DNA of 64,000 nt from an uncultured Pelagibacteraceae bacterium (GTDB lineage Bacteria; Pseudomonadota; Alphaproteobacteria; Pelagibacterales; Pelagibacteraceae). The stretch covers positions 62,001 to 126,000 of the forward strand of contig CACLVZ010000002.1 of assembly GCA_902610515.1 (NCBI GenBank). Reading direction: 5' to 3'. The notes beneath the pieces are model-generated. The model did not search any database and was not told the DNA's origin. It saw nothing but the letters and a program-made list of their open reading frames with translations. This document shows, one piece after another, positions 22,646 through 32,691 of the stretch (position 1 is the stretch's first letter; every line of letters starts with the position of its first letter). Both the position numbers and the translations under genes were made by a program.

Positions 22646-23702
22646 ATGTGGGATTGTTGGACTACCAAACGTAGGTAAGTCAACTTTATTCAATGCTCTT
22701 ACAGCTTCAAAAAATGCTGAGGCAGCTAATTTTCCTTTTTGCACAATTGATCCAAATATTGGTATTGTTGACGTAATTGACGAAAGATTAGATCAATTGT
22801 CAAAGCTTTCAAATTCAAAGAAAAAAATTTACACCAATATTACTTTTGTTGATATTGCCGGTTTAGTCAAAGGTGCATCAAAAGGTGAGGGTCTTGGTAA
22901 CAAATTTCTGTCACACATTAGAGAAGTAGATGCTATAATTCATTTAGTTAGGTGCTTCGACTCAGAAAAGATTACCCACGTTAATTCAAAAATAAGTCCA
23001 TCAAGTGATTTAGAGACTATCAAAACAGAAATAGTTCTATCTGACCTTGATGTTGTTCAAAAAAAACTTGAAAAAGGTAAAAAAAAACTACTTACAGATA
23101 AAGAAATAAAAATTTTAGAAGATGCATTAAATCAACTTGACAAAAATCAAAAGGTGGATGTTAACAATGAAGAAGAAAAATTTTTATCTAGTATAGGTTT
23201 ATTAAGTATTAAACCTAAAATAATTGTATGTAATATAGATGAGGAGAATTTGTCCATAGGAAACCAATATACTGAAGAAGTGAAAAACAAATACCCTGAT
23301 GAAAAAATAATCAATATATGTGCCGACATAGAAGATCAACTTTCGGGTTTAGATAAGAATGAAAAAGAAGCTTTTATGCAAGATATTGGTTTGAATAAAA
23401 CTGGACTAAAACAATTGATCAAAGAGGGATATGATCTATTAAAATTAGATACTTTTTTTACTTCAGGTCCAGAGGAAAGTAGAGCTTGGACAATAAGAAA
23501 AAATACTCTTGCGCCAAAAGCGGCTAGTGTCATTCATACAGACTTTGAAAAAAATTTTATTAGAGCAGAAGCTGTATCTTGCGAAGATTTCATAAAATAT
23601 GGCAGTGCAGAAAAATGTAAAGAAAATGGAAAATTAAGAATTGAAGGAAAAGACTATATTGTTAAAGATGGTGATGTTTTATACTTCAGAGTCAATCCTT
23701 GA
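22635..23702 (+). CDS. ychF: YchF/Obg-like translation-factor GTPase family ATPase
   Basis: Universally conserved P-loop protein that prefers ATP and binds ribosomes. Length 355. Seen: G1 [14 protein letters not shown] at 9-22, G3 region [20 protein letters not shown] near 73, a coiled-coil arm near 130-160, and the C-terminal TGS domain near 270-352 ([31 protein letters not shown]). The start lies inside the pth end. Its 3' end overlaps petC by 24 bases tail to tail. Confidence 0.95.
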   Translation: MGFKCGIVGLPNVGKSTLFNALTASKNAEAANFPFCTIDPNIGIVDVIDERLDQLSKLSNSKKKIYTNITFVDIAGLVKGASKGEGLGNKFLSHIREVDAIIHLVRCFDSEKITHVNSKISPSSDLETIKTEIVLSDLDVVQKKLEKGKKKLLTDKEIKILEDALNQLDKNQKVDVNNEEEKFLSSIGLLSIKPKIIVCNIDEENLSIGNQYTEEVKNKYPDEKIINICADIEDQLSGLDKNEKEAFMQDIGLNKTGLKQLIKEGYDLLKLDTFFTSGPEESRAWTIRKNTLAPKAASVIHTDFEKNFIRAEAVSCEDFIKYGSAEKCKENGKLRIEGKDYIVKDGDVLYFRVNP

Positions 23703-24461
23703 CCATATTTTTTTCATGCTCAAGTAAACTAATATTGTCAATAGAATTAAATAAATGATTACCTTAACGCCAGTTTTATGTCTTTCTTCAAGTTCAGGCT
23801 CAGCTGCCCAAGCCAAAAAAGTTGTCACATCTTTAGCCATTTGATCTACAGTAGATTCTGTTCCATCAGCGTACTCAACTAAACCGTCCATTAAATTATT
23901 TGGCATTTTAATCTTATTTCCAACCATATATTTATTGTAATAAACTCCGTCATCAAGGGTTACTCCTGGGGGTGGGTCCTCATACCCAACTAATACCGAA
24001 TAAATGTAATTTGCCCCACCTTTTCTTGCTTTAACTAAAACTGACATGTCTGGAGGATAAGCTCCTCCATTAGCAGCGGTCGCTGCTTGAACATTAGGGT
24101 AAGGGCTTTTAAATTTATCGGATGGCCTTCCTGGTCTGGTAAACATTTCTCCTTGCGCATCAGGACCATCTTCAATTTCAAAACTTGCAGCTATAGCTTT
24201 TACTTCTTGCTCTGAAAACTCAGGTCCACCAGGCTCACCTAAATTTCTGTAACTAAGATACTGCATTGAATGACAAGAGGCGCATACTTCTTTATAAACT
24301 TGAAAACCTCTTTGTAATGATGCTCTATCGAAAGTTCCTGTTAAACCTTTAAAACTCCAGTCAACTTTTATAGGATCTACCATTTCGGCGCTTTGTAGTG
24401 GTTTTAATGAGATTATTAATAAAAAAGATAAAACGAATAATCTTAATCTAGGCTTTGTCAT
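23679..24461 (-). CDS. petC: Cytochrome c1 of the bc1 complex
   Basis: Heme-bearing subunit that passes electrons from the Rieske centre to cytochrome c. The 260-residue precursor has a signal peptide (residues ~1-25, ending LQSAEM), the heme motif Cys60-Ala-Ser-Cys63-His64, a candidate Met axial ligand in the [10 protein letters not shown] stretch, and a C-terminal membrane anchor ([16 protein letters not shown]). In many alphaproteobacteria cytochromes b and c1 are separate proteins, as here. It overlaps petB by 14 bases. Confidence 0.95.
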   Translation of the reverse strand: MTKPRLRLFVLSFLLIISLKPLQSAEMVDPIKVDWSFKGLTGTFDRASLQRGFQVYKEVCASCHSMQYLSYRNLGEPGGPEFSEQEVKAIAASFEIEDGPDAQGEMFTRPGRPSDKFKSPYPNVQAATAANGGAYPPDMSVLVKARKGGANYIYSVLVGYEDPPPGVTLDDGVYYNKYMVGNKIKMPNNLMDGLVEYADGTESTVDQMAKDVTTFLAWAAEPELEERHKTGVKVIIYLILLTILVYLSMKKIWSRIDSEV

Positions 24462-25707
24462 TAACCTTCCTGGCTATAGATGGTTCAGCACCACCAGACA
24501 AAACTGGTTCTGAAATACTCATTGGTATTGGATCAGTTTTTTCCAAATAACCAACAATTGGCATAACAACAATAAAGTGTAAGAAATAATAAATAGTTCC
24601 TACTCTAGCTAATACTAAATAAATTCCTTCAGCTGGCATTGCGCCTACATATCCAAGCATTAAAACATCTATAACCAGTATCCAGAAAAACTGTCTGTAT
24701 ATCGGTCTGAAAACTGCAGATCTTACTTTTGAGGTATCCAACCAAGGTAGAACGAACAAAATAAAGATTGCACTAAACATTAAAATTACACCCCCTAATT
24801 TGTCAGGAACTGATCTTAAAATTGCATAGAATGGAAGCAAATACCATTCAGGCACTATATGTGCAGGAGTGACCAATGGGTTAGCTGGAATATAGTTGTC
24901 TGAATGTCCTAAAACATTTGGTGTAAAGAAAACAAATCCAGCAAATATAATCATAAAGACTAGAAGAGCAAAAGCGTCTTTGATTGTGATGTATGGGTGA
25001 AAAGGAACAGTATCCTTAGACGGTTTCTTTATATCGATACCAACAGGATTATTATTACCAGGAACATGTAATGCCCAAATGTGTAAAACAACTAATCCTA
25101 AAATTAAAAATGGTATTAAGTAATGTAAACTAAAGAATCTGTTTAATGTCGGATTATCAACAGAATAAGCTCCCCAAAGCCAAGTTGTGATACTATCTCC
25201 AACTAACGGAATAGCACTAAATAAATTTGTTATAACTGTTGCACCCCAAAAACTCATTTGACCCCAAGGTAAAACATAGCCCATAAAAGCTGCTGCCATC
25301 ATCAATAAGTAGATCATTAGCCCAATGATCCAAATAACTTCTCTTGGTGATTTGTATGAACCGTAAAATAGTGATCTAAAAATATGGATATAGACTGCTA
25401 AGAAAAACATAGACGCACCATTGCTATGTATATATCTAATTAGCCATCCATAATTTACGTCTCTCATTATATGTTCAACACTTGCAAAGGCTAAATCAGC
25501 ATGAGCAACATAGTGCATAGCTAAAACTATACCGGTAACTATCTGAGTTATTAGGCAAAAAGTTAATATGCCTCCAAATGTCCACCAATAGTTTAAGTTT
25601 TTTGGTGTTGGATAATCTGTAAGGTGTTTACCAAGTGTTAACAAGGGTAAACGATCGTTAAACCATTTACCTGCTTTTGATGTTGGTGTGTACTCTTGTT
25701 CACTCAT
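24448..25707 (-). CDS. petB: Cytochrome b of the bc1 complex
   Basis: Membrane subunit carrying hemes bL and bH and both quinone sites. With 419 residues it is full length with eight membrane helices. Seen: paired heme His residues in helices B ([21 protein letters not shown]) and D ([21 protein letters not shown]), and the Qo-site PEWY ([16 protein letters not shown]). It lies between petA (5-base gap) and petC in the usual petABC order. Confidence 0.97.
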   Translation of the reverse strand: MSEQEYTPTSKAGKWFNDRLPLLTLGKHLTDYPTPKNLNYWWTFGGILTFCLITQIVTGIVLAMHYVAHADLAFASVEHIMRDVNYGWLIRYIHSNGASMFFLAVYIHIFRSLFYGSYKSPREVIWIIGLMIYLLMMAAAFMGYVLPWGQMSFWGATVITNLFSAIPLVGDSITTWLWGAYSVDNPTLNRFFSLHYLIPFLILGLVVLHIWALHVPGNNNPVGIDIKKPSKDTVPFHPYITIKDAFALLVFMIIFAGFVFFTPNVLGHSDNYIPANPLVTPAHIVPEWYLLPFYAILRSVPDKLGGVILMFSAIFILFVLPWLDTSKVRSAVFRPIYRQFFWILVIDVLMLGYVGAMPAEGIYLVLARVGTIYYFLHFIVVMPIVGYLEKTDPIPMSISEPVLSGGAEPSIARKVNDKA

Positions 25708-25712
25708 TTATT

Positions 25713-26234
25713 TTATCCAATTTTAATAGTGTTATTGTTAACAAATTCAAATTTAGGTATTTCCATGTTAGTTGGTGCCGGGCCTTTTCTAATTCTGCCT
25801 GATACATCATAATGAGACCCATGACAAGGACAGAACCAACCATTATAATCTCCTTTATCTTTTAGTGGTACACATCCAAGGTGAGTACATACTCCTAACA
25901 TGACTAACCATTCATCTTTACCTGATTTTACTCTATCTTCATCTTTTTGTGGATCAGGCAAATCGTCCAAGTTGACAGCTCTGGCCTCTGCTATTTCCTC
26001 AGAAGTTCGCCTTTTTAAAAATACTGGCTTGCCTCTCCATAAAACTGTAATAGACTTTCCTGGCTCTATACTGCTTATATCTACCTCCGTTGTTGCTAGT
26101 GCTTGCTGTGCTTTATCTGGATTCATTTGATCAATCATTGGCCAAATAACAGCTCCAACACCAACAGCTCCAACTGTGTAGCTTGCGGTAAATAAAAAAT
26201 CTCTTCTATTAACTTTTTTTTCTTCTTTGCTCAT
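25713..26234 (-). CDS. petA: Rieske iron-sulfur subunit of the bc1 complex
   Basis: Carries the mobile 2Fe-2S cluster. In the 173-residue protein a twin-arginine signal-anchor (NRRDFLFTASYT and a hydrophobic helix, residues ~9-32) precedes the head domain. Cluster ligands are Cys116-x-His118 and Cys135-x-x-His138, with Cys121/Cys137 forming the stabilising disulfide pair. It is first in petABC; its upstream 89-base gap to divergent trmL must hold the operon promoter, but I could not identify a convincing one. Confidence 0.96.
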   Translation of the reverse strand: MSKEEKKVNRRDFLFTASYTVGAVGVGAVIWPMIDQMNPDKAQQALATTEVDISSIEPGKSITVLWRGKPVFLKRRTSEEIAEARAVNLDDLPDPQKDEDRVKSGKDEWLVMLGVCTHLGCVPLKDKGDYNGWFCPCHGSHYDVSGRIRKGPAPTNMEIPKFEFVNNNTIKIG

Positions 26235-26323
26235 TTATGTAAGTGCTTATAATGTAATTATTAAATAAAACCAGATTTTAAAAATTTCTAGGGTCAGAAT
26301 GACACATAAATTAAGGTTAAATA

Positions 26324-26773
26324 ATGCACATTGTACTATATAAGCCCGATATTCCTCAAAATACTGCAGCAATAATAAGGTTAGCAGCTTGTTTTGATTT
26401 AAAAATTCACCTAATTGAGCCATGTGGGTTTAATTTAAGTGATGAAAGATTTAAAAGAGTCGTTATGGATTATATCGGTTTATCTAAAATTATTAGACAC
26501 GAAGATTTTGAAACATTTTTAAAAAGATATAAAAAATCAAGAATAATTTTAATGACAACAAAAGCAAAAAAATTTTATCATAATTTTAAATTTAAGAAAA
26601 ATGATATGCTTTTATTCGGAAGGGAAAGTGCTGGCGTACCTGAAAATTTACACAAAATTATTAAATACAAAATAAAAATTCCTATGAATAAAAAAACTAG
26701 ATCACTTAATGTTGCTATTAGTGTTGCTATAGTTGCGTCTGAGGCACTTAGGCAAAATAAATTATTCAAATGA
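26324..26773 (+). CDS. trmL: tRNA (cytidine/uridine 34-2'-O)-methyltransferase
   Basis: SPOUT-class methyltransferase that 2'-O-methylates the wobble base of leucine tRNAs. Length 149 is typical of the minimal TrmL. Seen: YKPDIPQNTAAIIRLAACFD at 6-25, LFGRESAGVPEN near 103, and the knot motif TRSLNVAISVAIVASEALRQ near 125. It overlaps hemF by 4 bases. Confidence 0.93.
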   Translation: MHIVLYKPDIPQNTAAIIRLAACFDLKIHLIEPCGFNLSDERFKRVVMDYIGLSKIIRHEDFETFLKRYKKSRIILMTTKAKKFYHNFKFKKNDMLLFGRESAGVPENLHKIIKYKIKIPMNKKTRSLNVAISVAIVASEALRQNKLFK

Positions 26774-27594
26774 TGTCAATTGAGTTTAGAAAAAAGATTG
26801 TAGACAGTTGGTTTTCTTATTTACAAGCTCAAATTTGTAAAGAGTTTGAATTTTTAGAAAGAAATAAATTAAAGTTTAGCCAAAGAGATTGGAGTAAAAG
26901 TAAAAAAAAAGAAGGTGGAGGCACCTCATTTCTCTTAACTGGAGGAAAGGTATTTGATAAGGTTGGTGTAAACAAATCGACTGTATCGGGAATTTTTCCG
27001 AAACAGTTTAGATCTAAAATTTTAGGTGCAGAAAAAAATGGTAAATATTGGGCCTCAGGAGTCTCTGTTGTGGCTCACATGAAAAATCCGAAAATTGCTG
27101 CTATTCATTTTAATACAAGATTTATTGTTACTTCTAAAGAATGGTTTGGGGGCGGTGTTGATGCGACTCCAAGTTTTAAAGATAATAAAGAAAAAAAAAT
27201 TATTCATGATTCTTTAAAAATGGTTTGTAAACAAAATAAAAAAAATTATATCAAATACAAAAAATGGTGTGATGAATATTTTTATTTACCTCATAGAAAA
27301 GAGTCAAGAGGAATTGGGGGAATTTTTTTTGATTACGAAACAAAAGATTGGACAAAAAATTTTAAATTTGTGAGAGAACTTGGCTTGACATTTATTGATG
27401 TATCGAAAAAAATTATTAAGAGAAAAAAAAAAATAAAATGGTCTAAAAGAGATAAAGAAATACAATTATATAAAAGAGGAAGGTATGTTGAATTTAATCT
27501 TTTATATGATAGAGGTACAAAATTTGGATTAAACTCTGGAGGAAATATTGACTCAATTTTAATGTCATTACCTCCTGAAGCTAAATGGAAATAA
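26770..27594 (+). CDS. hemF: Oxygen-dependent coproporphyrinogen III oxidase
   Basis: Converts coproporphyrinogen III to protoporphyrinogen IX using O2, in heme synthesis for the respiratory cytochromes. The 274-residue protein has GGGTSFLLTGGKVFDKVGVN near 50, HFNTRFIV near 114, WFGGGVDATPS near 126, the conserved HRKESRGIGGIFFDY near 175-190, and YVEFNLLYDRGTKFGLNSGG near 238. The start (ATGATG) lies within the trmL stop region. Confidence 0.95.
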   Translation: MMSIEFRKKIVDSWFSYLQAQICKEFEFLERNKLKFSQRDWSKSKKKEGGGTSFLLTGGKVFDKVGVNKSTVSGIFPKQFRSKILGAEKNGKYWASGVSVVAHMKNPKIAAIHFNTRFIVTSKEWFGGGVDATPSFKDNKEKKIIHDSLKMVCKQNKKNYIKYKKWCDEYFYLPHRKESRGIGGIFFDYETKDWTKNFKFVRELGLTFIDVSKKIIKRKKKIKWSKRDKEIQLYKRGRYVEFNLLYDRGTKFGLNSGGNIDSILMSLPPEAKWK

Positions 27595-27596
27595 CT

Positions 27597-28073
27597 ATGG
27601 AGAAAGAACCTATTACTTTAAGTGGGCTAAATGATTTAAAGTCAGAATTAGAAAATTTAAAAAGCATTCAAAGACCGAAAATAATTGAAGCAATAGCGGA
27701 AGCGAGGTCTCATGGTGATCTTAAAGAAAACGCCGAATATCATGCTGCAAAAGAGCAACAAGCATTAATTGAAAGTCGAGTTATTGCAATTAATGACTTA
27801 ATTGCAAGGGCTAATGTGATTGACGTAACAAAAATAGAGAACAATGGAAAAGTAATTTTTGGTGCGACCGTAAAAGTTCAGGACTTAGACACTAACAAAA
27901 AAATTTCGTACAGATTAGTTGGTCAAGATGAAGCTGATATTAAAAAAAACTTGGTCTTTTTTAAAAGTCCAATAGGTAAATCTTTGATAGGAAAAAACAA
28001 GGGTGATATGGTAAGTGTATTAACACCTTCAGGTGAAAAGAATTTTGAAATACTTGCGGTCGATTATATTTAA
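27597..28073 (+). CDS. greA: Transcription elongation factor GreA
   Basis: Rescues backtracked RNA polymerase by stimulating transcript cleavage. From ATG 27597 it has 158 residues, matching the family; an ATG at 27585 is in frame but overlaps hemF and adds four atypical residues. The N-terminal coiled coil has GDLKENAEYHAAKEQQALIESRV near 45-65 with the conserved acidic tip (D..EN), and the C-terminal FKBP-like domain has SPIGKSLIGKNKGDMV near 125. It overlaps the nucleotidyltransferase tail by 4 bases. Confidence 0.94.
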   Translation: MEKEPITLSGLNDLKSELENLKSIQRPKIIEAIAEARSHGDLKENAEYHAAKEQQALIESRVIAINDLIARANVIDVTKIENNGKVIFGATVKVQDLDTNKKISYRLVGQDEADIKKNLVFFKSPIGKSLIGKNKGDMVSVLTPSGEKNFEILAVDYI

Positions 28074-29332
28074 TTAAAATTTTTTTCTATTAGCTCTTTG
28101 ACTCTTTTGTTCGAAATTTCGAAATTATTATTAATCCACTCTTTTTCTATTAGTTTCAAAGCTCTCCCCAAAGACTCTCCTTCTCTCATTCCATTTTTTT
28201 TTAAGTAATCCCCATCTATTTTGAATTTAGGCACATTTGATCCTAAAATTTTTTTAGTAATTTTAAAAAATTCTTGAGTTTTGATTTTCGAATTAATAGA
28301 AAAATTGATTAAATTTAAATTTATTAGATGGTTTTTTCCGAAGATATAAACATTTCTTTTAAGATCCTTTTCAAAAAAATCTTTGTTTTTTTTAATATGG
28401 GTAAGTTGTAAGGCTATTTTTTTCAAATTTTCTTTAATTCTATTTGAAACATTGTATTTATGAGAAAAATATTCGTGATTATCATTGTCATCTATTAATA
28501 AAACTGCGAGTAAAATTTCTTTATTAGTATTGTTAATATTATATATTTTTTTTAATCTTTCTAATCTATCTAAATATAGAAATTCGGGAAATATCATGGA
28601 AAATATTTCCTTTAAGTTTTGGTTTTTATTAATATTTAAAACGCTCTTTAATTCTAAAATTTTTAATAACTCAATTAGCACTCTTTCTTTTGAAATTTTT
28701 TTAATTCCATCTAAATTTTGTTTAATTGCGTCGCTTGTGGTTTTTTCAACATTAATATCATACATAATTTTAAATCTAATAAATCTTATAATTCTTAAAT
28801 AATCTTCCTCTATTCTTTTTTGAGGATCTCCAATAAATTTAACATTTTTATTTTTAAGATCTATAGTACCCATTTGAGGATCAAAAATTTTACCATTGAT
28901 GTTCAAATAAATCGCATTAATTGTAAAATCTCTTCTTTCAGAGTCTAATTGCCAATTATCTGTATATTGTATTACAGCGTGCCTACCATCTGTTTTTATA
29001 TCTTTTCTTAAAGTCGTTATTTCTATTTTTTGATTTTTTGAAACAATTGTCAAAGTTCCGTGTTTAATACCTGTATCAATAATCTTTAAATTTGTACCGC
29101 TTAGCTTTTCTTTAATTTGATCAACTGTTAAAATTGTTGCAACATCAATATCCTCAATTTTTTCACCTAAAATATGTTTTCTAACACAGCCTCCAACAAA
29201 CTTAGTAACTTCTTTGTCTTTAGGGAAACCTTCTTGTAATTTTTTAAAAATAAATCTCAGCTCTTTATTTTTATAAAACGGAAAAATAAAATTTTTGATG
29301 TTTTGTAAATAATTAAAACTTAGATTAAACAT
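28070..29332 (-). CDS. CCA-adding-type tRNA nucleotidyltransferase/poly(A) polymerase family protein
   Basis: A class II polymerase-beta-fold nucleotidyltransferase of 420 residues. Seen: GGCVRKHILG near 47 with the catalytic acid pair in KIEDIDVATIL, then RRDFTINAIYLNINGKIFDPQMG near 133, and the RNA/ATP-binding stretch EEDYLRIIRFIRFKIMYD near 171. It most likely repairs or adds the 3' CCA of tRNAs; poly(A) polymerase activity is an alternative for this family. The adjoining tRNA-Gln has an encoded CCA, so the adjacency need not be functional. Confidence 0.85.
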   Translation of the reverse strand: MFNLSFNYLQNIKNFIFPFYKNKELRFIFKKLQEGFPKDKEVTKFVGGCVRKHILGEKIEDIDVATILTVDQIKEKLSGTNLKIIDTGIKHGTLTIVSKNQKIEITTLRKDIKTDGRHAVIQYTDNWQLDSERRDFTINAIYLNINGKIFDPQMGTIDLKNKNVKFIGDPQKRIEEDYLRIIRFIRFKIMYDINVEKTTSDAIKQNLDGIKKISKERVLIELLKILELKSVLNINKNQNLKEIFSMIFPEFLYLDRLERLKKIYNINNTNKEILLAVLLIDDNDNHEYFSHKYNVSNRIKENLKKIALQLTHIKKNKDFFEKDLKRNVYIFGKNHLINLNLINFSINSKIKTQEFFKITKKILGSNVPKFKIDGDYLKKNGMREGESLGRALKLIEKEWINNNFEISNKRVKELIEKNFN

Positions 29333-29339
29333 AAATCTA

Positions 29340-29413
29340 TGGCTGGGGCACTAGGATTCGAACCTAGGATGGCGGTATCAAAAACCGCTGCCTTACCGCT
29401 TGGCTATGCCCCA
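29340..29413 (-). tRNA. tRNA-Gln (UUG anticodon)
   Basis: Read on the minus strand the 74-base gene folds as a standard cloverleaf. The acceptor strand TGGGGCA pairs with TGCCCCA, followed by the G discriminator and an encoded CCA. The D arm has AAGCGGTAAGG. The anticodon stem GCGGT/ACCGC frames TTTTGAT with anticodon TTG, and the T arm is CTAGG-TTCGAAT-CCTAG. An unusual weak first pair U1-A72 is a known glutamine-tRNA identity feature and is present. It sits between ispE and the CCA-type enzyme gene. Confidence 0.96.
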
Positions 29414-29448
29414 ATAGTAAGTGACTGATATATCATAATTAAATAAAT

Positions 29449-30288
29449 TTAAATAGTTTTTGCGATTGAAAACCAAAATTTTGGGTATTTTTTTCTCAAA
29501 TTTTTAAGTGCGACTTTTGAACAATTTTTATTAACAAATAATCCATAACAGGTTGATCCCGAGCCAGTCATTCGTGAAAAATAGCAACCTTCTTCTTCAG
29601 CTATGTTTTTTAATATTTTTTGAATTATTGAGTGTTTCTTTTCAACAATTGATTGTAAATCATTATTTGAATTAATAAGAAAATCAATAAATTTTTTTTT
29701 TGATTTTAAATCTGTTTGTGAAATATTTTTTGACCGAGAGAAACTTTTTACTCTTGAAAAAACCTCTTTAGTCGAACACTTAATATTCGGATAAACCAAT
29801 AAAAAGTAAAGTTTATATTTTTTATCAAACTTTTCTGCTGTCTCAATATTTTTAAGATATCCTTGATTATGAAAAAATAGCGTCAAATCAGAACCAATAA
29901 ATTTCGTTATTTTATTTAATTTGCTCTTGATTAATTTTTTTTTCACTAGATTTTTTAAAATAGTCGCAGCATTGCTGGTTCCTCCACCTAGACCTGCGAA
30001 AACAGGTATATTTTTATAAACTTTGACTGAATAAAAAGCAGAAATTAATTTTTGTTTTCTCAAAATATGTAGAACTTTTTTTACAGAATTGTTATTTCGG
30101 TTAACAAACTTAGAATATGGACCTTTAAAAAAAATCTGATCCTTATTTTTGTTTTTAAGTTTTTTAATGATTATTTTATCATTCAAATTTATTAAGCAAT
30201 AAACTGACTTTAAATCATGTAAACCGTTTTTTAATTTTTTTTTTAAATTAAGTGATAAATTTATTTTTGCGTAAGATTTTAAGACCAT
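29449..30288 (-). CDS. ispE: 4-diphosphocytidyl-2-C-methyl-D-erythritol kinase
   Basis: GHMP kinase of the MEP isoprenoid pathway. It has 279 residues. Seen: YAKINLSLNLKKKLKNGLHDL at the N terminus with the catalytic Lys/His region, the ATP loop VFAGLGGGTSNAATIL near 95 (PxxxGLGGGSSNAA type), and the C-terminal RMTGSGSTCYGLF near 242. With ispH elsewhere in the window it supplies precursors for ubiquinone and retinal. It follows the TPR gene by 3 bases. Confidence 0.94.
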   Translation of the reverse strand: MVLKSYAKINLSLNLKKKLKNGLHDLKSVYCLINLNDKIIIKKLKNKNKDQIFFKGPYSKFVNRNNNSVKKVLHILRKQKLISAFYSVKVYKNIPVFAGLGGGTSNAATILKNLVKKKLIKSKLNKITKFIGSDLTLFFHNQGYLKNIETAEKFDKKYKLYFLLVYPNIKCSTKEVFSRVKSFSRSKNISQTDLKSKKKFIDFLINSNNDLQSIVEKKHSIIQKILKNIAEEEGCYFSRMTGSGSTCYGLFVNKNCSKVALKNLRKKYPKFWFSIAKTI

Positions 30289-30291
30289 GTT

Positions 30292-31992
30292 TTAAAGGCC
30301 TTTAATTAATTTTTTTTCAACTTCATCTTTTAAATCTTTTTCCGCTTTTTCTAAGTTCAAAACATAATTCCAATAATATCTTGCCTGAATTACATTTCCA
30401 TTTTTCCATAAAACATCTCCGTAATGATCGTTTACTATAGGATCGGCAGGCAATAATCTTACAGCAAGTTGGAGATATTCTTTGGACTCTTCATATCTTT
30501 TTAATTTGAATAGTGCCCATCCTAAAGAGTCTATTATATATGGGTCATTGGATTTAATCTTATTTGCTTTTTCTAACATTTCTAATGACTTGTTTATCTT
30601 GACGCCTTGCTCTATCCAAGAATAAGCAAGATAATTTATTACGTAGGCTTGATCGGGGCTTGCTTCTAAGGAAGCAAGAAGATCTTTTTCAGCTTTATTC
30701 CACTCTCCTATTCTCTCGTAAGCTACTCCCCTGCTATCAGTTACCTCGGGGAATAGAGGGTGACTTTGATTTATGCTATCGAGTATCTCAGAATAAAATT
30801 TTATAGATTCTTTAAATTTTTCATTATTTTTTAAAAACTCAGCGTAATCAAAAATTTCATATAAACCTTTTGAATGTAATTCGTTATAAGCTTTTGATAA
30901 TAATTTTATTGAGAGCTCTTCTTTTTTTTCTTGAATTAAAATTTTTGAAATTTGTTTGTAAGAGTACCACTTAAAAGCTTCTCCATAATTGGTTAATTTT
31001 TTGTAAGAGTTTTTGGCTTTTGCAAAATCTTCTACATTATAAAAATTTTCCGCTTCTAATGAAATATAAGCTTGAAATTCTTTATTTAGATATTTAGCTA
31101 AATTTAAATAAAAATTAGATGAATAATAAAGTGATTGAGATGACAAAGCGCTTGCGGATATAAATAAGATTTCTGCTGCAATATGACTTTCATTGTTACA
31201 ATCAAAATAAAAACCAGCTTTTGTTTTTTCTAGGTCAAATTTATATTGATTGAGTAAAAGATTTCTCGGGTTATTTTTAAGTGATTCTTGAATGATTTTT
31301 TTAGCCTGGGAACTTTTTCCTGCATCGTGTAAATATTTTGCGTAAAAATAACTGTATCTTGAAAAATCTATTTTTTGGTTTTCTAGAAGGCTTTGAAATT
31401 TAGCATCGGTTTTTTCACTATTAAAATAGCAGTACAGAAATACATCTTGTATCTTGTTTAAATTTTCAAATCTATCGTCAAATGAAAGCAAATTTGACTC
31501 GGCTTTTTCTAATTTTATATTTTTCAAGCTAGATAAAAGATAAAGCGAATTAGTAATGTAATTATCCAATAAAGATCGATCTGTAAGCCTCTTTGCTTTA
31601 TCAAAATATTTTTTTGCGTAGTCCAATTGAGAATTTTTGAGATAATGTGTGCCTAGGACCAAGTTGCTCTCAATTGTATCTATTTTTCTTTTCTCAAGTT
31701 TTTTGGAAAAATTATAGGCTTGACTAAAATTTCCTGAGTTTACTAAAGAATATAAATATTTAGATGCATAAAAAGGGTGACTCTCCTCTAGTCCATCAAG
31801 TTTTTTCAAATATTTATAAGACCTAGAATATTTGCTATTATTTAAAAGTAAAATTCCTGAGAAATAGTTAGCAATATTTTCACCTTTACTATACTTCTCT
31901 AAAGTTTTTCCCTCAATTGTGGAAAAAGTAATTAAAAGAATGACAAATAAAAAAAGTGTTGTAATCTTTTGTAGTTTTATACTTTTAAACAT
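30292..31992 (-). CDS. Exported tetratricopeptide-repeat protein
   Basis: A 566-residue protein with an N-terminal signal peptide (hydrophobic residues ~12-26, FLFVILLITFSTIEG) followed by a helical-repeat body. Recognisable TPR units lie near residues 90-125 and, most clearly, between 400 and 550 (AEKDLLASLEASPDQAYVINYLAYSWIEQG; PYIIDSLGWALFKLKRYEESKEYLQ; ADPIVNDHYGDVLWKNGNVIQARYYWNYVL). Such proteins upstream of ispE are common in alphaproteobacteria and are thought to be periplasmic or outer-membrane-associated scaffolds; no reaction can be assigned. Its start codon is 3 bases from that of the divergent glycosylase. Confidence 0.8.
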   Translation of the reverse strand: MFKSIKLQKITTLFLFVILLITFSTIEGKTLEKYSKGENIANYFSGILLLNNSKYSRSYKYLKKLDGLEESHPFYASKYLYSLVNSGNFSQAYNFSKKLEKRKIDTIESNLVLGTHYLKNSQLDYAKKYFDKAKRLTDRSLLDNYITNSLYLLSSLKNIKLEKAESNLLSFDDRFENLNKIQDVFLYCYFNSEKTDAKFQSLLENQKIDFSRYSYFYAKYLHDAGKSSQAKKIIQESLKNNPRNLLLNQYKFDLEKTKAGFYFDCNNESHIAAEILFISASALSSQSLYYSSNFYLNLAKYLNKEFQAYISLEAENFYNVEDFAKAKNSYKKLTNYGEAFKWYSYKQISKILIQEKKEELSIKLLSKAYNELHSKGLYEIFDYAEFLKNNEKFKESIKFYSEILDSINQSHPLFPEVTDSRGVAYERIGEWNKAEKDLLASLEASPDQAYVINYLAYSWIEQGVKINKSLEMLEKANKIKSNDPYIIDSLGWALFKLKRYEESKEYLQLAVRLLPADPIVNDHYGDVLWKNGNVIQARYYWNYVLNLEKAEKDLKDEVEKKLIKGL

Positions 31993-31995
31993 ACT

Positions 31996-32691
31996 ATGTT
32001 AAAAAAAAACTCATCTCTCAAGTTAATTAAATATTTTAATTTAATAAATTATAATTTAATTTACAATAATAAGGCAATTAACAGGTATAAAAAAGAAAAA
32101 TTTGAGTTGCCAGAGGATCAAGCTGAAAGTTTAAGTCTATTAAAAAAATCAATTTTAAATCTAAAAAACTGTGATTTAAAAAATCAGGCAAAAAATATTG
32201 TTTTCAACGATGGAAATCCTAAATCAAAGATCATGCTAATAGGTGAGGCCCCGGGTGCAAATGAAGATCTAGAGGGATTACCATTCGTGGGAAGAGCCGG
32301 TCAACTTTTAGATAAAATGCTTTCAGCGATAAATTTAGATAGACAAAAAGTATATATTTCAAACATAATCAATTATCGACCTCCTGATAATAGAAGACCT
32401 ACTGAAGATGAAATTAAAAGATATTTACCTTTTATAACAAAACACATTGAGATTATAAAACCAAGAATATTAGTACTTCTAGGTAGTACTGCAATGAATG
32501 CTCTTATAGGTAATGATAATGTTATTTCAAAAATGAGAGGTAAATGGATTGAGAAAAAATTTGGAACTTGTAAAACTTCAGTAATTATAACTTTTCATCC
32601 AGCTTTTTTAATGAGACAACCGGCCCAAAAAAAAATGGCTTGGATTGATTTAAAAATGATAAGAGATAAAAAAACTAACCTCAAAATTTAA
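31996..32691 (+). CDS. Uracil-DNA glycosylase, family-4-like, lacking Fe-S ligands
   Basis: A 231-residue glycosylase. Motif 1 is GEAPGANEDLEGLPFVGRAGQLLDKML (from residue 83), the middle segment ISNIINYRPPDNRRPTEDE matches family 4, and the HPAFLMR motif starts at residue 201. Canonical family 4 enzymes hold a 4Fe-4S cluster with four Cys. Here the positions in the KCRPP-like and CxPFL-like motifs are Tyr127 and Tyr143, the first Cys of the N-terminal CxxC is Leu, and only Cys59 and Cys192 occur in the whole protein. So no cluster is expected. It removes uracil from DNA by family inference. Confidence 0.85.
   Translation: MLKKNSSLKLIKYFNLINYNLIYNNKAINRYKKEKFELPEDQAESLSLLKKSILNLKNCDLKNQAKNIVFNDGNPKSKIMLIGEAPGANEDLEGLPFVGRAGQLLDKMLSAINLDRQKVYISNIINYRPPDNRRPTEDEIKRYLPFITKHIEIIKPRILVLLGSTAMNALIGNDNVISKMRGKWIEKKFGTCKTSVIITFHPAFLMRQPAQKKMAWIDLKMIRDKKTNLKI

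Noticed and set aside
28070-29413. CCA-adding enzyme next to tRNA-Gln as a functional pair
   Set aside because: The tRNA already encodes CCA, and neighbouring is easily explained by compact packing.
31988-32000. 13-base palindrome AACATACTATGTT between TPR and UDG starts
   Set aside because: It is formed mainly by the two opposed start codons and adjacent codons, so symmetry is expected without an operator role.
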